Shown in pieces: positions 53,800 through 63,057 of a stretch of 64,000 nucleotides of DNA. Each line of letters starts with the position of its first letter. The first letter of the stretch is position 1. The translations under genes were made by a program, and so were the position numbers. The DNA is from Diplonema papillatum (lineage: Eukaryota > Euglenozoa > Diplonemea > Diplonemida > Diplonemidae): assembly GCA_030068145.1 (NCBI GenBank), contig JAPJBO010000367.1, positions 62,001 to 126,000 of the forward strand. The letters are read 5' to 3'. The notes below the pieces were generated by a model, which saw only the letters and a program-made list of their open reading frames with translations, searched no databases and was not told the origin of the DNA.

Positions 53800-54590
53800 C
53801 CTGCCCACGCGGCTCTGGGTTAGGTTGCCGAGTCTGAAGCCGTAGTCGCCCTTTGCGTGCAGTCTCGTGCAGCCAATCTGTTCGTCCCGGAGGCCCAACA
53901 CGTCAACTAACAACGTGACCAATAGCAACGGCGGGTTGTCGCCCGCTGCCGAGGCGCGGGCGGGTGGCCGGCTTGCGCCACCCGCAGAAGCCGGCCCCGG
54001 CCCGGCCCCTCCGAAGACCCCCGAAGCCAAGCCGCTCGTCATGCGCGGCAAGGGGCTGTGACCCGCCCACGCGGCTCACAGCCTGGGTTAGACTGAGTCT
54101 GAAGCCGTGTTCGCTCTCTGCGTGCGGTCATCCGTCACGCGCAGCCAATCTGTTCCCCCCGGAGGCCCAACACGACGAGTTCTTGGTCGGCTCCTTGGTG
54201 TGCTCCCGCGAGGGGAAGACGAACACCGCAGCGAACAATGCAAAGGAAACTCAATGCAGATAGGGCGGGCGTCGGTGGGACATGACCCGAGACTTTCGTT
54301 CCGCACGGTTGAGTCCGAAGCGACCGTGTTCGCTCTGCGGAACAACCACGCCAGCCTCTCCAGGCGCGATTCGGACCCGCGCTTCGCCGTGCAGCGGGCT
54401 CCGTCTTTCGGCCCCCGGATGCCCAACAGGTCAACCAACAACGTGACAGCAACGGTGGGTTGTCGCCCGCGGCCCTGAGGCGCGGGCGGATGGCCGGCTT
54501 GCGGCACCCGCAGAAGCCGGCCCCGGCCCGGCCCCTTCGAAGACCCCCGAAGCCAAGCCGCTCGTCATGCGCGGTAAGGGGCTGTGACCT
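53800..54590 (+). pseudogene. Two tandem decayed copies of the PB1 gene 3' end
   Basis: The coding end (AACAACGTGACCAACAGCAA, GGCCGGCTTGCGCCACCCG, GAAGCCAAGCCGCTCGTCAT, then GG(T/C)AAGGGGCTGTGA) recurs at 53890-54061 and at 54276-54587. The second copy is longer and reaches back to CTTTCGTTCCGCACGGTTGA (53501 in the gene). Both still read to the same C-terminus (PLVMRGKGL or close to it), but upstream of the copied part the frame is broken. The linker between copies is itself repeated (GTCTGAAGCCGT, GCAGCCAATCTGTTC). Confidence 0.9.
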
Positions 54591-56546
54591 GCCCACGTGG
54601 CTCAGCGAGTCTCACGCCGTGTTCGCCCCCTGCGTGCGGTGACCATGAGGAGAAAGCTGGCAAGCTTCACTAGCACAAAGAAAAGTGGAAACTACGGGTT
54701 GAACGTACGATGGGGTTGCCCCCGAAATACCACTAGGTGTGAGAGAACAGGCTATCCCGGAAGTCACGGCTACTTGGGTTGCTCCATTAATCCATGCTGA
54801 AATCTGCACCTCATCATCGGGATGTAGACAACAAGGTGCTCTCGTCAGATCCATTGCTTATAAGCCATCTCTTCATCACACCAGAACGACAGCAGCTTCT
54901 CGATTGCATCCTTAAAAGCCTGCCAAGCATGTGCACAACCATCGGACCATCCGGAATGTTAATACAAGTCTTCGCATGTGGGATCAGTGCGGGTTCAGCC
55001 TTCGGGATGTTGTGAATGGTGCTCGGCGATGAAATACCAGCTTGGAACTGTTACGAACACGAATAATCCAACCGGACTCGCTTCTATCACCGCGTATCGC
55101 TTCATCACGGGTAGTGAAAGTGAACACTCTTCTGCTGGAGTAATATTGAAGCTTGCATGGAGGGTGCCCGCCGGCCGGGCCCGGGTTGCCTGTTCTCCCG
55201 CTGCAGATCGCGTCTTGTTCTTGTGTCTTGTGGAGGAACGTAGATAGCAATTGTTCCGATGTCAATGCTGCTGTCTCCGAGAAGTACCCGAGCACGAGCC
55301 CACTCCTACAGACAGGGTTTCCCAGTGGGGAAATCAAGTATCGTTATCCGCTCTCAATCACGGTGCACGAACCTGTATCGCGGTCGATCAGGTCCATCCC
55401 CACCTCCTAGAGCTGTATAGAATTGCCTCATGCTGTAGTTGACGGGTTCTCTGTCTATCTGGAGGGGATGGACCGGTTTACGGGTAAGGATTGGGCACAT
55501 TACGCGCAAAGTGATATCAAACAAAGAGTAGTAGACCGAGAAATAGAGTGAGGAGGGAATCCAGAAGGTCTACACAGAAGAAAAGAAAAACAAGCAAATA
55601 ATAAACCAAAGCCGCTGGTCACCAGAACGGCGTAAACGCGTCGTTCTGGTAACAAGAATAAATGAACGGCCAATAGATTGAGCAGTCTTTCGACTTGCTT
55701 TTCATTTCAGGGAAAACGTGCCCCGACCATGCATGCAGATCAGTCCGAAACAGCTGAAAGTCTGTTTTTTTTTGTTCTTCACGGGCCCGGTCGGTAACTT
55801 TTGCGAATACTTCTTCTAGCCGAAATAAAAAAGAACCCACTTCGGGCCACTAGCTTCCGTACACACACGCTCGCCTCCTGCGTTTCCTTGCTTTACGAAG
55901 TGTTCCGCCTGCGTCTGTCGTATCGATCGCAAAGTCAATGGCTCCTGAAGGTCACCGCAACTCGAGTTGGGGGGCGCTCAACAGTGTCCGGTGCCACACG
56001 GCCAAAACGGGTCTCGGGGCCTATAGGATACACGACAAGGTGCACTGTGGTAAGCGATGTTTAACGCACACGTTACTACGTGGCCATCGCTTTTCTGGCG
56101 GGTTCAACATTGCCCCGGCATACGTGTGCCCTTCTCACTTCCTGATGCTGATTGCACTCCCTCTTTGTCTTACGCCGCCGAAAACCCCCAGTCTTGTAGC
56201 CTGTGGTGCGGCGGTGCTCCCGCTGTCCTGAACGACCGTATCTGTATAGCCTATTATTGGAAGCGGATGTGCTTTCCCGATCGTCTTCAGCGCGTTGGAC
56301 AACGGCCTCGCATAACAGAGCATCGTCGCTACAACAGCCATTGGTAGAGCTGCAGACCTCAAAGTCATCACAACCGGATGCGTGTGGTTGCGTCTGCTCC
56401 ACGCGGTCGCAACTCTTATGCTTCTTTCCTCCCTCTTTTTCGGAGCCACCTTGTCCATGGTTTCCCACTGGATTGCGGGGTCCGCCGTTCGACACACATT
56501 TCCGGTCGGACCTTCAGCCAGTAGACTAGTGACCCATGCCTGGGGC
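54591..56546. other. Intergenic, no gene supported
   Basis: Several moderate open frames occur on both strands (for example minus 54984-55337 and minus 56076-56497) without motifs, start context or splice support. The direction with fewest stops changes every few hundred bases. A decayed gene or transposon is possible between 54780 and 55400. Confidence 0.5.
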
Positions 56547-57049
56547 CCCTAAAGCAGCGTTGTTAGAAAACGGCGTTTTTTAAGGAAATCGATTCTTAAA
56601 ATACGGAAAACGTTTTCTAAAGGAAAACGTTTTTTAAGGGAAAACGTTCGTGGTAACGACGTGGTTCTACTCTTGTTCACCTATTTTTCACGCCTCTTTT
56701 GGTACGCATCGCTTCACGCTTCCTCCGGTGAGGAAGTGCTCACGCAATCGAGATGCACTTCCAGAAAACTCGTGCTCGCAGAAGAGGCACTTCACTGCCT
56801 TCATGCTCTTCCCTTCGGTTTTCACCTCCACGCCCTGCCAGACAATGGTTTCGTGCGATCGTTTCGCCATCTTTTTCCTTTTCCCGTTGTACCGTGTGTC
56901 CTTCCTATTGGAACGGGTGTACAGGTAAGGGTAACGCGCATTTCACTGTAACGTTTTCTAAGCGTTTTTTAACGGGCCCGCCGTTAAAATACGGAAAACG
57001 TTTTCTGAGGGAAAACGTTTTCTACGTATTTTAAAACGCTGCCCTAAAG
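56547..57049 (-). mobile_element. Non-autonomous hAT element with 8-bp target duplication
   Basis: The element spans 56555-57041 (487 bp). Its ends are CAGCGTTGTTAGAAAACG and, inverted, CAGCGTTTTAAAATACG, matching the CAG(C/T)G-type ends of hAT transposons. It is flanked by CCCTAAAG at 56547-56554 and 57042-57049, an exact 8-bp target duplication as hAT elements make. The subterminal zones are packed with AAAACGTTTTC palindromes on both sides. The interior encodes a BED finger on the minus strand. No catalytic domain is present, so it would need a transposase from elsewhere. Confidence 0.9.
56688..56870 (-). CDS. BED-type zinc finger, remnant of hAT transposase N-terminus
   Basis: Sixty codons on the minus strand from ATG 56870: MAKRSHETIVWQGVEV, then KAVKCLFCEHEFSGSASRLR, EHFLTGGSVKRCVPKEA. 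The C-x2-C ... H ... C pattern (KCLFCEHEF, RLREHFL, VKRC) is a BED finger, the DNA-binding head of hAT transposases. It ends in a stop right after the finger. It could be a truncated transposase or a small DNA-binding protein made by the element. Confidence 0.75.
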   Translation of the reverse strand: MAKRSHETIVWQGVEVKTEGKSMKAVKCLFCEHEFSGSASRLREHFLTGGSVKRCVPKEA

Positions 57050-58101
57050 GGTCCTCTGGGGACAAGAAATTCATTTCCCGGCCTAGTTTTCGACTGAGGA
57101 GGCTTAAAAGAGAGGTGAAACGCAAATTTCATGTTTTTGGGGTGCGCCACTTACTAAATAGCTGCTCGTTTCAGATAGCACCCTGTTCCTGCGGTTCTGC
57201 ACTTATTCCTGCGCTTCTGACCACGGTCCAGTACTCCTGAACACCGCTCCTGACCGCGGTTCTGCACTCCTGACCACGTTCCTGCCCTCCTGGCCATGCT
57301 CCTCGGTTCCTGAATCTACCAGGTGTGACTGAGTGCGTGTGTGCTGGGCACTCGTGTTTGCACAGTGTCTGAGGGATCACTTGACTGTGTCAGGAGTGGC
57401 CGCGTTGGACAACTCGATGGGCTGACAAAGGCGTGTCGTTGTCGGTCGCAATCGGTTGCGGAGGTGTGCGAGGTGTCGCGGGTTCGTCTTATGCACCCGA
57501 GTGTACGTCCATCCCTCCTATCCCGTTTACTCCAGCTCTTGCACCCCTTCACTTGTCTGGTGGAGAAATGACCGCACTTCAGACACCGGTTCATTGTTTC
57601 TAGTGGCATTTCATCTGTATATCTGCATTTCAGGGTGGTAAAGCGGAAATTCTGTCTTTTTTCTGGAATTTCAGTAAGTCTGACCATCTATGTAGTGATT
57701 CTGACCAGCTATTTAGCGAATATGACCAGCTATTTAGTGTGTCCGACCAGCTATTTAGTGAATTCCACCAGCTATTCAGTGCATCTGGCCGGCTATTTAG
57801 TGAATCTGGCCATAAAACTGGAGGTTTTGGCCTGTTTTACTTGGGGTGTTTTCGACAAGATCAGAACCACAGGTGCTGCTCAGGGAGCTTGTGACCCGCC
57901 GAGCGACCGAGGCCTATAAGGGGCTGAAAATGCCTCAAAAAGGCTCAAGAAGGCACTATTATGCACTGCAGACTGCCAAACACCCCCCACAAAGTCATCA
58001 TGTGCTGAAAAAAGGGTGTTGGTTTTCAAAGATTGGCCTAAAAAGCACTATAACGCCAGAAAAAGGCTAAGTGGCGCAGTTTTCAGAGTTTGCCCGAATG
58101 C
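57050..58101. other. Intergenic with two minisatellite-like tracts
   Basis: At 57180-57320 variants of TTCCTGACCACGGTTCTGCACTCC-like words (10-14 bp periods) recur. At 57660-57810 the word GACCAGCTATTTAGTGAATC recurs about six times with period near 23-27 bp. No gene supported. Confidence 0.65.
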
Positions 58102-58143
58102 ATATGGTACGATGCCAAAACCCCCCCCCCCCTTTGCACTAAT

Positions 58144-58797
58144 AACCAGACTCACACCGCAGTCCTGTCTGCAGACACTCAGGTTCCACGCTGATGATGG
58201 TCCGCCTTATGTGTCCGTGGCTTAAAGGACCGAAACACGGCGCAGACGGGACCAGTGCGGTGTTGAGCACATACCCATTCCAAGCACGTTCTTGCAATCC
58301 CCCCATTCCAGTAGGGTACTTCGCGTAACGCGACTTGCTGCCCTCAGCACGCAGGATTACTTCCTCGCACTCTTTTCCTTTTGGTACTTCAACCATTGGT
58401 GCTGCACACGGCAACCCCATGTCCACTGTGCTCTGCGGAGTTTACTTCGCAGATTGCCACCGTAAAAAGAAGACAAGTCAGTGCTGCCTAGCGAGTCGCA
58501 GTCACAATCAGGGCGAGTGCCCTGAGTTTTTTAACTGATTGCTCAGACACGGTTGTAGGGGCCTTCTCCCCGTGACGGATTCGCCTGTGCTCTAGTAGCA
58601 CGGGTGGTCCTGGCTGTGACGAGCTACGAACAGCCGCCTGACAAACCAGACTCACACCGCAGTCCTGTCTGCAGACACTCAGGTTCCACGCTGATGATGG
58701 TCCGCCTTATGTGTCCGTGGCTTAAAGGACCGAAACACGGCGCAGACGGGACCAGTGCGGTGTTGAGCACATACCCATTCCAAGCACGTTCTTGCAA
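58144..58797 (+). mobile_element. Nested 654-bp insertion with identical 154-bp direct terminal repeats
   Basis: The segment 58144-58297 (AACCAGACTCACACCGCAGT ... CAAGCACGTTCTTGCAA) is repeated, as far as I can read without change, at 58644-58797. About 346 bp lie between. The host TIR stretch, poly-C plus TTTGCACTAATAA (about 25 bp), is present on both sides. The layout resembles a small terminal-repeat retrotransposon (TRIM), but the flanking duplication is much longer than the 4-6 bp such elements make. A piece of the repeat (AGACTCACACCGCAGTCCTG) also occurs at 11684 in the uS12-like gene's first intron. Confidence 0.75.
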
Positions 58798-59334
58798 CCC
58801 CCCCCCCCCCCCTTTGCACTAATAAAAAAAATTTTGATGTCACCCCATACTGGCCCCGAAACCCCACTTGTGTGGCCCAAAACGGTTCCCAAACGGTTTT
58901 TGGCGGGCTGAGTCGAGGGAAAGGGGTCTCTGAAGGCCCACGAATAGGCCCAGGTGGGCCCATGTGGGCCCCGGAGCGGGCACTCAGTGCGAGGGGGGGT
59001 GCCCCCAAAATGGGGTCATTTTCAAAGCCTCGCCACTTCTCAAGCTAGTCAAACACCTTCTGGCCTCCAGCGGGAAACCCAGACTACACAACGACAAGAT
59101 CGGCTGTGTTCCGCTGTAGATAGCCACCAGCGGGTCCTCTTGAAGCCGAAGAATGTTCTCAGGGGTCTCAGATAGCCCTACTTGGCCACCCCGCCTGCAG
59201 CGCCTGCGGTGGGCAGGCACACCTTGTAAATAGAGTGGGTGCAGCAGGTGCACCCTGCCTAGAATCCGGCTTTACCAGCAATACGAATTAAGAATACAGG
59301 TTGACCCAGGAAAACGGAAACTAAGAGAGGGAAA

Positions 59335-59679
59335 ATGCCAAAGATCACGGGTCTGGAGTTCGTGGAGTCATCGGTGAGAGCAATGCAGAAGTTGTCGCCG
59401 TTTCATGAGGAAACGAGACGTGGTCAGTCCATGCAGAGACGACTCGTAGCCAGCAGGACCTTTTGCGAAAAGGTCTCTGGTGAGGACCTGATCGGTTTCT
59501 TTCTCGCCCTAATGACAGAGGAGGAGAACGTTGACATCTGGAAGCGCCTTTCTGGTAGGCTTTCAGAAGCCTTCAACAGCCTTGACGACGAGGCGAGCCG
59601 GCGACGCATCGTGAGCGGTTTGGACTGGGCACGTGCCCGGTACAGGGCTGTTGGAATGGTCGTGGGTGACAATCTCTGA
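59335..59679 (+). CDS. Element-encoded 114-residue helical protein, copy 2
   Basis: The same protein as at 27042, with Asp for Ala and Lys for Met around EENVDIWKRLSGR, and no frame change. The surrounding 3' flank up to the arm is also conserved apart from a short insertion (GGGGGCCCACAG). Preservation of the frame in two separately inserted copies, while the arms have mismatches and indels, suggests selection on the protein or very recent spread. Confidence 0.6.
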   Translation: MPKITGLEFVESSVRAMQKLSPFHEETRRGQSMQRRLVASRTFCEKVSGEDLIGFFLALMTEEENVDIWKRLSGRLSEAFNSLDDEASRRRIVSGLDWARARYRAVGMVVGDNL

Positions 59680-60336
59680 AAGAACCGGGGAAAGGCTGCC
59701 GAGATTGGCGTTGGCGGGGGGGCCCACAGTCCTCATCTTGGTTCTTTTGAATTTTTCCACCTTATATTCTGCGTTTTCCTTGTAAGCACTGTGTTCTCAA
59801 AAGCGGGTGAAGCCGGATTCTAGGCAGGGTGCACTTGCATACCACACATTCTGAGCGTGTGCCTGCCCACTGCTGGCGCTGCACACATGGGGCTAACTGT
59901 GACCCCCGAGAGCATTCTTCGGCTTCAAGAGGACCCGCTGGTGGCTATCTACGGCTGAACACAGCCGATCTTGTCGTTTTGAAGTCTGGGTTTCCCGCTG
60001 GAGGCCAGAAAGTGTTTGACTAGCTTGAATAGTGGCGAGGCCCGAAAATGACCCCATTTTGGGGGGCTCTCCCCCTCGCGCTGAGTGCCCGCTCCGGGGC
60101 CCACCTGGGCCCACCTGGGCCCATTCGTGGACCTTCGGAGACCCCTTTACCTCGACTCAGCCCGTCAAAAACCGTTTGGGACCCGTTTTGGGCCACGCAG
60201 ACGGGGGTTCGGGGCCAGTATGGGGTGACGTCAAAAAGATTTTTATTAGTGCAAAGGGGGGGGGGTTTGGCATCGTCTCATATATTTGCAAAAAAACAAT
60301 AAAGCGCGCATATATCTGTATATTAGCCAAAAAAAT

Positions 60337-61690
60337 TTGCTCAACGTCATCAAAAATTACCGCAGAGTTTGTTCCAAAATTTTAAAGTTCAAAAAACCCA
60401 AATTTTTTCCGGATTTTTTTTTTGACCATTTCCAAAAAGACACAAGGTTTTGACCCTGCATGGTAACGGGCCCTGGACTTCTCAGGAAGAACCGAATCTC
60501 CTGACGAGTCTTCTGAAGCGGACTCTTCAGATGCGCTTGGAGACGGATCGCGTTTCCTCTTCCCGGGCATTCTTTTTTTACTTCCAACCAACCTCCTGGA
60601 TTCCTGGGTTTTGTAAATTTTGTGGGTGTCTTGTGGTCTCCTGGGAGCTCTCTGCGCCCAAACAACACTTTCCGATCGGGTTGGTCCTGGTTTTGGGCCA
60701 GTTTCCTGCCATCTTCCTCTTGCGTGCCACATGCAATAACCGGGACAATAACCGGGAGAAAATAGGATTTTTTTCCCGGTTATTGTCCCGGCGGGACAAA
60801 GAGCCTCCTTGTTGTCCCGGCACCCCCCGGAAACTCTGAAGGCCGGTGGGAAAAAAAAAGCCAGCCGGTAAAAAATAGTTATTTTTCACTGGTGCCAACT
60901 TTTTTCCCCCCCCATTTTCTTGGCCAAAAGTGGTCAAGAACAGGTCAAAAGTGCAGTTGTATGCAGTTTTGGCTGCCCCAGCTAAAAAGCTTGCACTCTA
61001 AAAAATGCTGAACCACGCCCCCACCCAAACGCACTACCAAACCAGCACTATCTGGTGGTGTGCCTGCACCTGCCAGTTCAAAAAACTTCCATCGTGAAAG
61101 AAAAAATGTCTCTCACTGGTCAAATGTGGTCGGAAATTGGGAAAAAATCCCCACTGTGTGTTCGTTTCTTGTTTTTCGGGTTTCGAGGGCCTTTCCGAGG
61201 TCCTTCGGGGCCCCTTGTGGCGACTGTTTTCCCTGCCTCGAGGCCTTTTCCACCCTCTACAAGGCCCCCTCAACCCGAAAAAACAAAAACTCACTACAGT
61301 GGGTTTTCCCCATTTCTCCCACTTTGACCCTGCATGGTAGTTGGCTGCCGGACAAGTGTAGGTAGCTCCCGGACAATGTAGTTGGCTCCCAGGCAAGGTG
61401 TAGTTGGCTGCTGGACAAGGTGTAGTTGGCTGCCGGACAAGGTGTAGTTGGCTACCGACAAGGTGTAGCATGCAGGGTCTATCATGCAGGGTCAAAACCT
61501 TGTGTCTTTTTAAAACGCTCCCGCGGGGCCGATGGACCCCAAAAATTTTTTTTGGAGTTTTTTTTTGCTCAACTTCATCAAAAATTACTGCAGAGTTTGT
61601 TCCAAAATTTTAAATTCAAAAAACCCAAATTTTTTCCAGAATTTTTTTTTTGCCATTTCCAAAAAGACACAAGGTTTTGACCCTGCATGC
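60337..61690 (+). repeat. Pair of about 125-bp direct repeats with enclosed hairpin and minisatellite
   Basis: Positions 60337-60464 and 61567-61690 match closely (GCTCAACGTCATCAAAAATT, GCAGAGTTTGTTCCAAAATT, AAAGACACAAGGTTTTGACC, CTGCATG). Between them lie a perfect 17-bp inverted repeat at 60741-60757/60774-60790 (CGGGACAATAACCGGGA) and a 20-26 bp minisatellite at 61337-61470 (TGTAGTTGGCTGCCGGACAA). No coding function is seen. The whole may be one terminal-repeat element. Confidence 0.75.
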
Positions 61691-61758
61691 TATACGTTCC
61701 CTCACTGGTCAAAGTGGGAGAAATTGCCTGCATTTCAAGTTCACACTGCTTAACGGCT

Positions 61759-62769
61759 TAATCCATGTGGTTCATGTACTTAAAAGAACTCAATGCTTAA
61801 CGGTGTGGTGGGCCCTGCCTGCCCCACCACAACTACACCCAGACCCCGTGCATATGCCGGGAGTCGGAAAAGAGAAGGCACTCGTCACATGCGCGACCCA
61901 TCACAAAGGGAAGTGTGAGGCGTGCAAAGCACTCGTCCGAAGGGACGTTCCCACGGTAGAGATGTGCTGCCGGCACCATCACCACGCGAACGATGGGCAG
62001 CCGATCGCGGTGTGCACAGAGCACAGCACGACGAAGTGCGGCGAGTGCAAGACGGCGGCGGCGTGTTGCCGCAGCGGGCGTCATGCCTGCCGCACGCATG
62101 GCAGAGCCACCTGCCAAGAGTGCAGAAGGCTCCCTACGCTGACGCAGAGGCGACCGGCGGCATGTTGCCCGCGGCCACCACCAGTCCAACAAGACGAACG
62201 TCCAGTCAACCCCCGGACGCAGCAAGAAGAAGAGGCCCTCCTCACCCACCCAGGTGAGTGTACAGCGGGAAACGCCAGTAGGAAAGCGAGCGGCGCGAGC
62301 GCCGCTCGCGGCAACGAAAAAGGAAACAGCGTCGACCGGACGGGCAACCAAGAGGCCGCCACCAACGCCAGGAACCAGCGAACGACCAGCGCGGAAGAAG
62401 AGGGTGCTCGGCACCCCGAAGGAAGGCCCGATCGCCGGCCGCAAGCGGAAGAAGACGAAGGCGACCACACCCGACTCAGCGGTGCATCGAAGGAAGAAGA
62501 AGGTACCGAGGGCAAGCAGCTCTCAGAAACGACCGGGGACCACGGGCACACCAATGCCCTCGAAAGTGGAAAACGGGCACTCCTGCCCGCCATCGTACTC
62601 GCCGACTCAGTCTTTGGAATCGCAAGAAAGCCAAACCCCGCTAGCTCCACAAATGCTCGACCTTGACGACGCAATGGCAGGTGACGACGTCATCCGATAA
62701 CCTGACTTTCAAGGCAGTGCATGCTAATCCATGTGGTTCATGTACTTAAAAGAACTCAATGCTTAACGG
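61759..62769 (+). mobile_element. Possible 1-kb element bounded by identical 45-bp direct repeats
   Basis: TAATCCATGTGGTTCATGTA, CTTAAAAGAACTCAATGCTT, AACGG at 61759-61803 is repeated exactly at 62725-62769, both followed by other sequence. Related single copies (R5) are at 45284-45325 and 39670. The enclosed DNA carries the Cys/His-motif ORF below. Whether the repeat is a terminus, a target duplication or simply two copies of a dispersed repeat is open. Confidence 0.55.
61854..62700 (+). CDS. Protein with three C-x2-H-x4-C-x2-C motifs, then a basic region in a shifted frame
   Basis: From ATG 61854 the frame gives CATHHKGKCEAC, CTEHSTTKCGEC and CRTHGRATCQEC: three evenly placed C-x2-H-x4-C-x2-C motifs, with further CC and HHHH residues between them. 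This looks like a repeated zinc-binding module, not a family I know. The same frame stays open to a stop at 62666. The +1 frame from about 62170 to the stop at 62698-62700 looks more protein-like: Lys/Arg-rich with PVGKRAARAPL, ARKKRVLG and RKRKKTK, ending in an acidic LDLDDAMAGDD. Either an intron or a frameshift near 62110-62180 joins the two, or the gene is decaying. Possibly a DNA- or RNA-binding protein of a mobile element. Confidence 0.45.
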
Positions 62770-63057
62770 CTTATCACGTGGGCGGCCCTGAGATTACCCC
62801 CTCAGGTGACACCACTTTATCTTTAGCCATACTTCAACTCTCTTCCCGAGAACACAGCCAAAGGATGTGGTAGTCACGCCGCAGCAGTTCCCATCGCGCT
62901 GTCTACCTTTCCCGAGAGAGAGTGAAAAGGATTTACCAAAGAATCAGTGCTAATACTGCGGCTGCTCCTCCGAACAGCGATTTTGAACCGAACACACCGC
63001 CGTCAGGAAGATACACACCGACGGGCACAAAAATAATGTGAACACGCAGCGCAGTGA
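62770..63057. other. Short intergenic region before the last gene
   Basis: No repeat or signal recognised. The start of the next gene follows at 63058. Confidence 0.5.

Larger units (their letters stand above)
58102..60283 (+). mobile_element. Long-TIR element, copy 2, split by a nested insertion
   Basis: The left terminus ATATGGTACGATGCCAAAA, poly-C and TTTGCACTAATAA at 58102-58145 is separated from the rest of the left arm (from 58798) by a 654-bp insertion. The right terminus is at 60283 (TTTGGCATCGTCTCATAT). Without the insertion it is colinear with copy 1 (26487-27987) and about 1.5 kb long. The enclosed ORF is intact at 59335-59679. Confidence 0.88.

Noticed and set aside
56076-56497. 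Minus-strand frames next to the hAT element as its transposase
   Set aside because: They lie outside the element's target duplication and lack hAT catalytic or dimerisation motifs.
58139-58426. 95-codon minus-strand frame in the nested insertion
   Set aside because: It looks moderately protein-like but spans the terminal repeat and interior of the insertion, and no motif or second copy is available to support it.
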